A stretch of DNA of 64,000 bases from contig CM060850.1 of assembly GCA_030737835.1 (NCBI GenBank), forward strand, positions 2,755,788 through 2,819,787, in the 5' to 3' direction. The notes under the pieces were generated by a model. It did not search any database. It was given only the letters and a program-made list of their open reading frames with translations, and was not told where the DNA came from. This DNA comes from Acorus gramineus. Its lineage: Eukaryota > Streptophyta > Magnoliopsida > Acorales > Acoraceae. The number at the start of each line of letters is the position of its first letter. Position 1 is the stretch's first letter. Positions 35,554 through 49,820 of this stretch are shown in pieces. The translations under genes and the position numbers were made by a program.

Positions 35554-38500
35554 TTACATCATAATTCGAAGCACAGCAATGCCAGCAGAAGAGAGGGCAA
35601 CGAGTGTGGCCACGCACCATTTTACGATGTCGTATTTCGTAGTTTCTAGGTGGGCTCTCAGAGTATGAATTTCCTGCACTCAAAGAAGATTGATGATCAG
35701 TACAAACTTGAATTACATGTTCATTCTTTTTTCCTTCACAAACTGGAAACTCACCTTGTCAAGCTTGTTGGTTAGATTGGTGGTTTCTGCATTCTGATTA
35801 GCTAGTTCATCACGCATTCGCCTGCAATAATGCATTTACAGAATTCATCATATGGTAATGGAAAAACAGATAATTATATTACAACCATGCGAAAGAAATG
35901 ATGACTTATAACAAGTCCTGCAATGATGGAAATAGCTACAGCATGTCCTCTCATCTAGAGTATACTAAAAGCTGATGCATCTAATATTCCATATCAAAAC
36001 AAGCATAAGTTAACAATACTATTTTATTTCAAAATTCAGTTCCCCATAAATCAATAGGGAGTGGATTATTTGATAGGGAGTTAAAAGCTTCATCTGATGA
36101 TGATAATTATGTTGGGTGCTAAATACATTCTATGGACAAAAAAAAATTAAATCGGTGATGCAGAACATTAATGTGTTGTCAACTGCCATCAACAACGCAA
36201 AACAACAGTGGCAAAGCAAAAAAATCATCGCAAGATGGCCCCAAAAAAAATTATAAAATATAACAAAACAAATTTGCAACTGCTCCCTTACCCTCTCTCA
36301 AGGTTTAGATCCAAACGCTGACCAGCTGTAACCTTGTCAATCTCATATCTGTCTACGGAAAAAAAAGGCATCATGAAAGAGCTCAATTAACAATAAACAG
36401 ACATGCTTTTAAAGAAACCAATATCATATAGCAATTGAATTTTGACCTCGATTCACTCCGCAACTTATCAAGGTCAACACGGAATTTTTCAGTCTCACGC
36501 TGCAGTAGAGACCTCAATTCACTTTGCAACTTATCAATGTCAACTCGGAGTTTTTCAGTCTCACGCTGTAGTAGAGAAAAATGGTGTTCCTACATCCAGA
36601 ATACAACTCCGCTAATAAGAATCATTTGAAAGTTGTATAAAAACAGTATTCAGTTATCCATCGTCAAGTATATCTATCACTGCATCAAATATTGTTTGAA
36701 AAATAATATTAGCATGCAAAACACAACATTTATGTACATCGCACAACGATTTCATAATGAGAGGTGATCTATGGTTACATGTAAACAAAAGTCTCTGGCA
36801 CCCAAAATTGAAAGAGGCTACCAAAGACTAGATGAATGATTTGCGTAAATTAGAAGCAAGTGAACCATACATAACCACATAAAGGCACACAAGGCCAGGC
36901 TATGTCTACGGAAATTCACAATATGCGAAGAAAATAAGGCAATTTATGAATCCAGCAATCTCATAATATATAGTCGGTTAATTTAGCAATTCCACTATAA
37001 TGTTACAATTGTATGAGAATTTTTTTTTAAAATATGCATCAGGAGCACTGTGGAAGGCACTAAGTTCAATTTCATACTGAGACAGTACATGATTGCACCA
37101 AATTAAAACCAAAAACTCTATTCATTTTGAAGCAACTCCAAAAACTCTATGCGTGTAAGGGAGTATGCATTAAATGCTAGTTCATACTTTAGGTTGCTAT
37201 TTCAGTCTTTATCCACGTTACCTAGATATGGGAGAAGGTAGTGGCTAGGGTTTTTGAGACATCTGGGTTTTTGTTATTCTTATCAGAATGAACTTATACA
37301 TACTAGATTCTAGTTTACTTTTAGGAACATCTAAGTTTTTCAATCTTATCATACAAAACAAAAAGAAGTCCTAAATTACCTCTTTCTGGATCTTACCTAA
37401 GAAAGGAAAACAATCTCCCTCTCCTTAAAAATTTATCCGGTTAGTACAGATGCTTCGCGGTTTTAGAGGAATGAGAGAGAGATGAAATACAGTCAATGCT
37501 GGATACCACCAGTGAATGTTAGGGGATTAATGAATCCTAGTTGAAGCAAGGTTATTTGAATCCAAGTCAACTAGGACTCAGAGATACCCAACTACCATCC
37601 CATATGCATGACACATGCATGACTAGATTCCACAATCAACTCTTTACCAACCTTAAAGAAAGAAAAAAATATTCGCATGGCTAAAAACAGAATAAATCAA
37701 CTAGAAAGCTCTAACTGTGATCCATCATTATCTTCCCAGACTTTTTCAAATCTCCCTGGTTGTTGCACTACATAAAAAAAAATAACTTGTTGAACGTGAA
37801 GAGCTTTTGCACCATTTTGTAAAGGCAGTAATGGGTGCTTCAACAGGACATTTGACAAGTACATATCAAATGAGATCTGGATTCTTGTGCTATGGATCAG
37901 ATCCATGGCCCAATCAATGACTGACAAGTGTTTGGCAATTTGCCGCCAAGAGATTAAGTATAAACCAAACCGTACACAGTATGCAAAAAAACCCAACCTC
38001 CTCCTTCCCCCCCCCCCCCCCCCCCTTCCCAAGAATAGAAAAAAAAAAAAAAACATATGACAACCAGAATTAGGGGAAAGCCAAAGTATGAATGGAAAAA
38101 AAAAAGTAAAAGGATAAGAGGTGGATTTGAACCCATGACTTCATGGTTGCAAATTCAAATTCTATTGCCAAATGCCAACCATTGAGTTATGAATCCAACC
38201 CCGCACATGGAAGATATTACTCTTTCCTAGAAGGCTATAACAGTAATTGAGTGCTTGTTTCTGCAGCAAAGAAAAATTCATCCTCTTTCAATTTCTTTCA
38301 GTGAACAATGGCATGGAATCCAATGCCCTGGCTCTGCTTTATGGAGGCATAACTCTATACATGTAGATTTTACCTTTTGAAAAAAAAAGTTCAGATGGAT
38401 AAAAGGCTTGTAACATGCATAATACCTAAATAAACTAGATATTTATTTACCTAATATCAGAATATGAGTTTTTTTTTTCCTGCAAACTTATCCCAAAAAA

Positions 38501-40081
38501 ATATTGGAATATTAAACTGTCATTACATGTGAACATCCAGAACGAAATCTCAACAGTTGACAAGTTAATTTGCAGGCAAATGGTACTGGGTTTGAGCACC
38601 AACTTTGATTACCTACCATTTCATTTTGTGAAAAAAAAGTAATAGCCATACATATAAAGAAAAAAAAATTTGACACATATATAAAAGTTAAAGCATGTGT
38701 CCAATTGTGTCATATCCACAATAAAAAAAGGCATCATTTTTTGTTAAGAGTTGTAAGATGCACGGCATTAAATCATACATTTAAACAGACCCATGCATTT
38801 GTAAGTTCTCATAATGCACATTGAAAACAACAGTGCTTTCTGACTTCTGTCGTGGTAAATATTTTTGCTGAAGTATCAAGGTTGCACAGAAAAATTACAT
38901 ACATGTATGAAATAACATTTAGTTTAGAAGAATTTTACAAGTAGCTAGATCATTGTTGTCTTACTATTTTATAACATTTTTTGTTATAAAATGGCAAAAT
39001 GCCTGTTCAAAAAACCCATTACTATAACAGATATTGTTCCATTTTCATTCAATAAAAGTACTTTGTTGCATTGATTCATTGACCCTACATATGCTCAACT
39101 CTTTAGCCCCAAAATTTGGTAAACACTGAAAACCTCAACTCAAATTACAATGCCAATCACCGAGTTACAGACTGGATTTCATAGTGCCATCCACAGTTGA
39201 ATTTCAAAAACAATGATATCAAACAGATTTCATTCAACATAAAAAGTACAGGACGGGCAACAAAATGCAATACATCAATTAAGACAAATTGGCATTCGAA
39301 TCTTCTTTACGACAATTATTAAAATAACACAAACCCTTCAGATGTATCAAAGCAATACCTGAGAGTTCTTCACTTCAGATTTGAATTTTCCGAAATTAGC
39401 CTCTTGCACCATTTCAGCCTGCACCAAAAACAACAATAGATAAACCAATCAGCAAAAATCAATAAATATGAACACCAAAAACAATCCCAAAAAGAAATAA
39501 TTCTCAGTCATTCTATGCATCTCTCGAGCACACCTTCTGCATCTCCACCCTGGAGACGAACGACTGGGATCCGATATCCAGGCTATCATTCAAGACTTCA
39601 GCGATGGCCGCCGTGATCGCCTCCGCCTGTTTCGACGGCAATCCCTGCCCTTCCAATCTCCTCACCTGAACCCCCCCCCCCCCAAAAAAAAAAAAAAACA
39701 TCACAGTCAACACAAAATCCTTTGTGGTTTCTTCCGGCGATTCGATTCCCCCAAAAAACGAAAATCCCTCACCAGGGCGAGTGTGTCCAGGTGGCAAGCG
39801 CGCCTGCCCTTGGGCTTCGCCGAGAGGAACGCAGCCGCCGAAACCGCCGCCGACGAGTCCCCGGATGCGAGGCAGCCCTTGGGCTTCGACGAGAGGAATT
39901 CGCGGCTCTCCACCTGGATCTGGGGCTGGACGGACGAAGAAGAGGAAGTCGAGAAGGCCAGCCGAGCCGCCGAAACCGCCGCCGACGAGTCCCCGGATGC
40001 GAGGCAGTCGAGGAGAGTCAGTGACGACGAGCGAGTCGCGCAACTCCGGCTAAACAGAATCGCCGATCGTCTGGCAGCCAT
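35554..40081 (-). CDS. FMP32: FMP32/CCDC90-type mitochondrial coiled-coil protein (DUF1640)
   Basis: DUF1640 proteins (yeast FMP32, animal MCUR1/CCDC90) are coiled-coil proteins of the inner mitochondrial membrane, linked to calcium-uniporter regulation and respiratory-complex assembly in other eukaryotes. Exons in transcript order: 40081-39773, 39665-39534, 39418-39359, 36589-36447, 36348-36292, 35821-35755 and 35673-35554, giving 295 residues. The N-terminal ~100 residues are rich in Arg, Ser and Ala with almost no acidic residues at the start (MAARRSAILFSRSCATRSSS), as in a transit peptide. DUF1640 follows: RRLEGQGLPSKQAEAITAAI, SLDIGSQSFVSRVEMQK and the coiled coil EHHFSLLQRETEKLRVDIDK. 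It continues with YEIDKVTAGQRLDLNLERGR, NAETTNLTNKLDKEIHTLRA and a C-terminal membrane segment VKWCVATLVALSSAGIAVLR. Two internal duplications make it longer than usual. Intron 3 is 2.8 kb. Confidence 0.93.
36447..36577 (-). repeat. In-frame 66-bp tandem duplication in the FMP32-like coiled coil
   Basis: Within exon 4, two adjacent 22-codon units (36577-36512 and 36511-36447) both start SLLQRETEK and read on through RVD.DKL.SE. Homologues known to me have one such unit before YEIDKVTAGQR. Because 22 residues is close to three heptads plus one, the coiled coil should stay continuous with a phase shift. Confidence 0.9.
36590..39358 (-). other. Long intron 3 of the FMP32-like gene
   Basis: This 2.8-kb AT-rich intron separates the KNSQ and EHHFSLL exons. 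It holds a C-homopolymer at about 38008-38024 followed by an A-run, and a tRNA-like sequence in antisense near 38127-38210. No exon-like sequence was found in it. Confidence 0.6.
38115..38212 (-). repeat. tRNA-derived (SINE-like) sequence in FMP32 intron 3
   Basis: On the minus strand the sequence carries a tRNA-like A box (TAACTCAATGGTTGG) and, about 50 nt further on, a canonical B box in CATGGGTTCAAATCCACC. A T-rich tract follows. The cloverleaf is not convincing, so it is a SINE or tRNA relic rather than a working tRNA gene. Confidence 0.5.
39837..40007 (-). repeat. Repeated 39-bp unit in the FMP32-like transit-peptide exon
   Basis: A 39-bp sequence occurs twice in exon 1, at 39837-39875 and 39969-40007, exactly 132 bp (44 codons) apart, so both copies encode CLASGDSSAAVSAA. 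A second word, read on the plus strand as CCCTTGGGCTTCG followed by CGAGAGGAA, is also repeated (about 39807 and 39876) and encodes the two SKPKG/AKPKG motifs. Confidence 0.9.
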
Positions 40082-41310
40082 GGAACAGAGAGAGAGAGAG
40101 AGAGATTCAAAAAAAATTGGGGAAATTATTGAAGCCCTGAACGTTTTACGGGGAGTTTCTTGCGGGAGAGGAGGACCTTTTTATGGGCCGGGCCGGGCCG
40201 GGGGAGGAACGTAACTTCGCTGGTCTATACGCGGTTAACTTAAAAGACGGGCCGAAGATGGGTTGACAATTCAAATTTCAAAGTCATTACCGATATACGT
40301 GAAATGAAAAAAGAAGCAACGCATAGTGTTATCTATCGCTTAAAATAAAAAAATGACCGTTTTTTAACAACTAATCGCGTGGTGTGCCAGCTGTGCATCT
40401 TGTTGGTGGTGCGTGTAGTCTAGGACAAGTGGGATTAATTAAAAGTTTCTTATTTTGTAAAAGTAACAGATAAGCTCGTTAGGTCAATCACATGAAATGA
40501 TATAAAAGGGCCGATTTGTTTCAAGTGGAAAAATATTTGTTACGTGTGTAAGTGTGTTTTACGTATGTGATCATTGAGATTTGAGAAGCGTATATATTTT
40601 TACGAGAAATATTTATTAATAATTTTTCACAGTTTTAAATTTGGATTAGATGATGAAATTAAATATATATTTTATAAAGAAATATATATGTTATTGTAAG
40701 AGTTATTTTTCTGAGTTCAATGACAATGCACTGTGTGTCCACAGTCCATGACTCGATTAACAAGAGTCAACGATCCACAAGTCTGAAAAATTTCAAGTTA
40801 AATTAAATCCAAACAAGGATGACTCTATTTCAGTCTCACTAAAACTCCCTTACAAGCAAGTCTTCCATATTTTGATGACCTAATTTATGAGCTCTCATTT
40901 ATAAATCTTAATTCTACATAATTTCTACACCCCTCTCACATCAACCACATTTATCTCTCTCACACCTATTGGAACGTGACACCTCAAAAAGCTCAAAGAG
41001 AGCATAAATCCGCAAATTCGAAGATAAGGATCCAACTCGTCAAAGAAGGAAATGTTCCTCCAGTAGTAGGCTTTTATTGTCGAGATCAACACTCTGCATT
41101 AGATTGTGTGATTCAGAACAACATGAAAGACAGAAAGACCATGACAAAAAAAAAAAAATTCCATGACAACAAATATATCTCAGTGACAGAATACAATGGT
41201 AAAATTTTGATTTTGCCATCTAAAAATAAGAGGGAGCGAACACTCAGCAGCGTATTAAATTGTGTTACAACTTACAAGTACCTGAGCCTGAGAGGGACAG
41301 TACCAACTAG
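40082..41310. other. FMP32-like promoter and spacer
   Basis: The promoter side starts with a (GA)n run at 40086-40104 and a GGGCCGGGCCGGGCCGG motif at about 40186-40202. Beyond that is AT-rich spacer. An open frame at 40976-41389 has no recognisable similarity and I do not call it a gene. Confidence 0.45.
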
Positions 41311-41500
41311 AAGGAAGATAATGGGCCTTGAGCTGCACCTGGTCTGCGTAATTATCCCGGGTTCAAATCCCGGTGCACCCCTCCTGTGAAAGTATTTGCC
41401 CTAGTGGGCCTGTTGAAATAGGCCTTCAGCCCAATTATGTTATGTATGTCATTTGTTGGCCTTTCGAACAAAAAATAAAAAAAAATAAAAACAAACAGGA
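41311..41500 (+). mobile_element. Candidate tRNA-derived SINE
   Basis: A tRNA-like 3' half (CCCGGGTTCAAATCCCGG, with a clear B box, at about 41357-41374) is followed by about 90 bp of unrelated body and an A-rich tail at 41467-41498. This order matches a tRNA-headed SINE. The A box and target duplication are not clear, so the left edge is approximate. Confidence 0.45.
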
Positions 41501-42996
41501 ATCAACATATAGGAATTTATGCTGATGCTCATTCCCAGCAAGTGCATGTCTACTTTTCACTTTTAAATGTATCTCTATGTTTGAAAGAATGACCTATCCG
41601 TTGCTATTTGTTTAATATCAGCTTATCACATGAATATAAAGGGCTCATTGTTTTGAACTCAGAGTAAGAGCAGGAAGTCCTAACTGAGAGTGGTTACTTT
41701 GTATTAATAAAAAAAATGCAAAGGTTAGTACCATATTGTGAACGGCCTGGGATTAAGCGGGGAGGGAGGGGTAGTCCTCCATCAGAATTCGGGGAGGGTT
41801 TCGTCGTCTCCTTTTCTACAACGAACACGGCGGAGGAGATGCAATCATCCTCATTTGAGAGATTCTCGTGGGGGGCATACTTACTAGAAACAGCTAAATA
41901 GATCTTTAGGAGCAAAATCCATTTAAGGGGGCTTACTTACAAATTAGATGGGTGCAAATAGATATGTGAGGGGGAGAGCCGGAGAGAGAACCAAATGTGA
42001 GGGGAGAAAAAGAGGCGGAGAGAAAACAAAAAATTGGGGGTTTTAATTTTAGGGTTTGAATGAAAGGGGTGTGCAGTTGATACAGAATGAGTGGCCGACG
42101 CGATCCTGGAGCAATAAATTATGAACCCGGAAAAATTCACTTGTGAGATTTTCAAGTAATTATAGAAAAATCGGCTAGTAGAAATCAAAGGCGAATCAAA
42201 GGCACCCAGAAGTCAGAATTGCATGAAATTTTTACTGGAGTTAGATATTGATGAGATCTTCAAGAGTTATCGCTGCGCCACATCAATGCGCGCTTATTTT
42301 TTCATTTTTCCTATTTTTAGGCCCTCAAAATAGTCATTTTGTTATTTTTAGTAACTTTTTAGATTTTGAATATATTTATCATAACAACTCGGATTTGATC
42401 TCTATCAATTTCAAGGATCTCCTAGGATCCCGTAGATTTATTTACAACAAATTAACTTTTGTTTTTATTATTTTTAGTAATCTTTAATTACTATAAAAGG
42501 AAAGACTTGTGATACAGGGTGGCTTTGTGGGTTTCTCTTTTGAGAATTGTGGGTTTGTTTAAGGATCTTTACTTTAGTTTTTTTGTTGTGTTAACAGTGA
42601 AAAACCAAAGCTAAATAAATACCGGGGTGTGTACAGAATCCAAGTTGTTTGGGTGAGGTGTAGATAAACATGAGGTGTGCAAAGTAATATGAGGGGTGCA
42701 TTTAGCCAGACCCTTTCTCTTTTCCATTATGTCTTAATCATGAACTAAATGAGATAACCAACAAATAATGTTGTTTTAGTGACAGGACGATGACATGTAA
42801 AAGTGTGTTAGGAAGGGGTCGGGGTGTGTGTCAACTGCCATTTAAATAGCATAAATATAATGTAATCATCTCACTAGTGAAGATAAGTGTGATAGTGAAA
42901 AACTGTGACAAAAAATGAAAAAAGAAGCTGAACATGATTATCAGAAGTTATACATCTAGCCAACACCACAAATTCAACAGAGGGAGACCAAATGTT
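41501..42996. other. Spacer before the PRX64-type gene
   Basis: No gene is supported. The interval contains a purine-rich patch at about 41755-41880, which has an open frame without recognisable similarity, and otherwise AT-rich sequence. Confidence 0.45.
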
Positions 42997-43346
42997 CAAT
43001 ACTAATAAAAGAGGCATGGGACAATGTACTTTCTGTACATCCAATTTTTGTCACATGCAACTCACACACGTCCTCAGAATAAAAACACGCACATAGAAAC
43101 ATCTCCAATTGCTTGATACACCCCCACACACACCACACAACACAAATGAAAACCTCTTAGAAACAAATATTCAATACTAATAAAAGAGGCATGGGACAAT
43201 GTACTTTCTGTACATCCAATTTTTGTCACATGCAACTCACACACATCCTCAAAATAAAAACACACACATAGAAACCTCTCCAATTGCTTGATACACCCCA
43301 CACACACCACAAAACACAAATAAAAACCTCTTTTAGAAACAAACAC
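42997..43346 (+). repeat. Tandem duplication, 175-bp period, at the peroxidase 3' end
   Basis: Two head-to-tail units starting CAATACTAATAAAAGAGGC lie at 42997-43171 and 43172-43346, with only a few differences. The second unit ends about 35 bp from the peroxidase stop codon, so both lie in or just beyond its 3' UTR. Confidence 0.9.
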
Positions 43347-43380
43347 TACAATGCAACAACTCTACCACCAGCCTCTCCTT

Positions 43381-46200
<2,820 letters not shown>

Positions 46201-46260
46201 GTTATGTTTTTTTTTTTGCTTTAATGATGATGATGGGTTGAAGGGGGAGAGAACATGCAT

Positions 46261-46267
46261 TTTTATA
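46261..46267 (-). promoter_or_regulatory. Candidate TATA box of the PRX64-like gene
   Basis: On the minus strand TATAAAA lies about 61 bp upstream of the first ATG. The position suits a TATA box with a short leader. Confidence 0.45.
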
Positions 46268-46785
46268 GTAGAGTAGGAAAGCTAGACAATGGAGTTGTTG
46301 TGAGGGGGAAAGGAATTGTAAGTCGAGCCCACCATTGTAGTATAGTAAGCATTTGGTGAGAGCAGGAATCTTTGTGATAATATAATGGAGTAGTGTCATT
46401 GAAGAAATCTTTTGTGGGGGGGACAGACTAGGTGAGGGTCCTTTGTTGTCTTGCACAAGGGACATATGCATGGCTCATGGTTTTATTTTATCAGATTTTG
46501 AGTTATATATAACTCTGTTGTGATACAGCTAGTGATGATTTTAATGTGTAATCAACTTTTTTTTTTTTTTTTTTTTAATATTGATGTCCCAGGATTTGAT
46601 CATTGATCATCTCTTAATGGAGAGAGGCAAGGGTGTTAGTTGACTTTTCTAAAACTCGATTTAATTTTAACACTGATGAAAAACATGGCAAAATTTATCT
46701 ATATATATGTATACTACTTGCACTTTATATGGATGCTACCTGATTGTAGGATCGATCGGTTTTTAGCTAGGGCAAGGCCCCCCTC

Positions 46786-46793
46786 CTTATACA
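46786..46793. repeat. 8-bp target-site duplication, left copy
   Basis: CTTATACA directly precedes the left terminal repeat TAGGCCTGTC. The identical word directly follows the right terminal repeat at 53200-53207. Confidence 0.85.
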
Positions 46794-46982
46794 TAGGCCT
46801 GTCAACAGGTCGTGGGTCGACCAGGACTCAACCCGATAAAAGACGTAACATATCCGATATGAACCCGATCCAAAGAACTCGATCCTCCAGACGGGACCCG
46901 ATCCGATCTCATAAACCCATTGAACCCGATACTATTTTAAACCTTGACAAAGAATCCTAATAATCAATCAAATAAATAAATA

Positions 46983-47073
46983 ACCCTTTCCTTTTTTATT
47001 TATATATAACCAAACCCAATTTTCCACTACGTAACACAAGTATTCCCTGTCAAAGTCAACCCAAGCTCACTGT
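46983..47073 (+). repeat. 91-bp duplicated flank of the Copia insertion, left copy
   Basis: This segment begins ACCCTTTCCTTTTTTATTT and ends AGCTCACTGT. It recurs at 52348-52438 directly outside the right LTR, with three mismatches by eye. It belongs to the hAT-type element, not to the Copia element. Confidence 0.9.
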
Positions 47074-47277
47074 CCCAACTATCTCCCCCTCACCTCTATA
47101 AACTTGTAATTCTCCACCTTTGGGATTCCTCTATGCACCCTATAAATAAAGGGGTTCTCTTTTTGTATTCAACCAAAAAAACAAATAGTGAATAAAAATC
47201 TCTCCCTACTTCTCTTCTCTATATGCTTGTGTGCTTTGTTTATATACCCTTATATATCATATTCTATTTAGTTTACA
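47074..47277 (+). repeat. Left LTR of the Copia element
   Basis: It matches the corresponding part of the right LTR, including CTATAAATAAAGGGG and the end ATTCTATTTAGTTTACA. It is shorter than the right LTR. Its inner edge leads into the primer-binding-site-like sequence. Confidence 0.88.
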
Positions 47278-47490
47278 ACACGTTATCAGCACGAGAAGCT
47301 CTTTGTTAAAGAGAAAGGTTTGTATCGATGGGTTCTTAATGATCTATATCAAAAAAAATATACTCTCCTTTGATGTTATGTATTTTTATGTAAATCATCT
47401 ACTACATGCATATGATTAAATTTTTTTTTCAATATGCATGGAACCGTATGAAAATTATCAAAATTTTTCATACATATGTTATGATATGAT

Positions 47491-47885
47491 TACATGGATC
47501 CTTGAAGAATCATGTAAAAGATATGATTAAAAATGTCCCTGAAGGACTATGATTATATTGTAAGGATCATACAAATTTTATTTTATTTTATTCCTGAAGG
47601 ACTGTACAAAAATTATGATTATATGAATCTTTGAAGGATCATGTAAAATTTTATTTTGTTCTATCCTTGAAGGACTACAAAAATTATTACATGGATCCTT
47701 GAAGAATCATGTAAAAGATATGATTAAAAATGTCCCTGAAAGGACTATGATTATATTGTAAGGATCATACAAATTTTATTTTATTTTATCCCTGAAGGAC
47801 TGTACAAAAATTATGATTATATGAATCTTTGAAGGATTATGTAAAATTTTATTTTGTTCTATCCTTGAAGGACTATACAAAAATC
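47491..47885 (+). repeat. Tandem repeats in the Copia leader
   Basis: Two units of about 197 bp beginning TACATGGATCCTTGAAGAA start at 47491 and 47688. Each is itself built from shorter motifs containing CCTTGAAGGA or CCCTGAAGGA. They lie in the leader and have no coding signal. Confidence 0.8.
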
Positions 47886-49820
47886 ATGATTGTTCGTGTC
47901 CCTGTAGGACCAAACAAAAGTTATATGATATATTTTTCAGGTCCTTGAAGGACCAAATAATAATAAAAAAAGGATCCATGTATCCCAGCAGGAACATGTA
48001 AATTATGATTAGATTTCACCACCATCATCATCATAATGAAGATGATTTAAAGATTAATACCTCATTTACAAAGGTCCACCGGCCATTATGCCTCAAATAT
48101 GCTCCAGTTGTAGCAATATTGAGAGCACCAATTTTATATATTCTCGTTGCCGAACAACGATTTTTTTAAATATCATATAACTCAACTCAATGGCATAGCA
48201 TCATTACCCGAAGTAAATGCATTTTATTTTATGTTCGCCATGGAAGTTGTGGTCATGAATGATGAGATCATGATTTATATAGTTGAGAAAGCACAACAAT
48301 CATAAAGTTTGTAAAATATCTCAAATCACTAGAAGTGATTTCCTATTAAACAAAAGCATAATTGAAGGGAAAGGGTTGCAGAACAAACCCCTAACACAAG
48401 GAAAATGATTGTTATGTATTTGGTGCTTTAAAAATATGGTCACGTACCTGATGTACGATCAGACTTTTATAATTTTTATAATTATAATTTTTCTTTGTTA
48501 TCTAAAATCCATTTTTCTTATTTTCATATTTATCTTATTTTTTGAGTTTAACATTAATTAATGCAAATGATAATATTATTTTTGGTATTATAAACTTGGT
48601 CAAAGGCTCCAGAAGGGCAGATATCATGTTATCAAGAGATACAAAATTTTGTATCAACGATGCATTGTATTCATGTAGATCCAGAAGAAGTCTACTGAAG
48701 ATACCTATCTCAACATATGCCATTTTAAAATTATGGAGTATCTATGCATTAATAATGTCTCATGCCAGAAGCATACATTAGAAAAGCTTTATGCTCTCTC
48801 CTAAGAGTTATTATAAATATCCATATTTACTCATATAAACTAGAAGTTCTATGATCTTTATGATTTGACATGACCATCTCGGATATCCATGGTACACGAT
48901 GATGCGTTGAACTATTCATTTGGGCATATACTAAAGAACTAGAAGATTCTTTTGCTCGATGATAGTTTTTACCGCATGATTTGTGGATTTCCATTTTAAT
49001 GAGACAATATTCCAGCCGTTAGGGGGAGGGAACGTACCTGAAGTACGATATGTTCCTGAAGAACAACGAGAATTATCATGGAATACATCCACTCTGTCTT
49101 ATCTAGACTCACGTACCGCTCAACGTGAAAATCAAATTCCTAATGCACGCCAGATGCGTGATAGACCTATAGGTTCAAAAAAAAAAAAATTCAGCTCCCC
49201 AGAAGTGGAGATCAAATGTAAAATCATGCTCTAATAATGCTCCAGAAGAAGTTATACATAATGTTCCAGAAGAGATTATGAACAATAGATCCACTTTCTC
49301 TAAAACTCTAGAAGAGTATAATGTCCATGAAGAGAAACGAGTTCCAGAAGTGACTACACAAACTCTTGAAGAGGAAAAGGTACCTAATAATATTAAGATC
49401 TCTATATTTTATATGCATATAAGAGAAATGTGGAATCGCAAATAAATGATCATCGATGACATATTTATCATACAAAGTAGATTCTCCTTCTATTATAAGA
49501 TATCTTGAACCATTGACAGGTGATGTTTTTACCGCTCGATTTGCGGATTGTCATTTTGATGAGACAATATTCCCGTCGTTAGGGGGAGAAAATCCGTCGC
49601 CAGAAGAACGACGTGAACTTACATGGAAAACTCCATCTTTGTCTCATCTTGATCCTCGCACTAATCAATGTGAAACTGAAGTGCAAAGAATCACTCATCT
49701 TCAAAGAATTGCGCATCAATTGCCAGATGCATTCAATGATGCAGCAAAAGTGATGAAATCACATATTCCAGCTGCTAATACTCCAGCTCGAATTAATGTT
49801 CCAATAGGAAAACTGTTAAT

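Noticed and set aside
39513-40043. Long minus-strand frame crossing intron 1 of the FMP32-like gene
   Set aside because: It mixes an out-of-frame reading of exon 1, the intron and the correct frame of exon 2; the spliced model explains the conserved sequence better.
39722-40214. Plus-strand GC-rich frames opposite FMP32 exon 1
   Set aside because: Antisense shadows of a GC-rich, repeated coding exon.
41340-41382. Functional tRNA gene suggested by a perfect T arm
   Set aside because: No matching acceptor, D or anticodon arms; better explained as a SINE head or tRNA relic.
40976-41389. 137-codon plus-strand open frame
   Set aside because: No recognisable motif, irregular composition, and it runs into the SINE-like patch.
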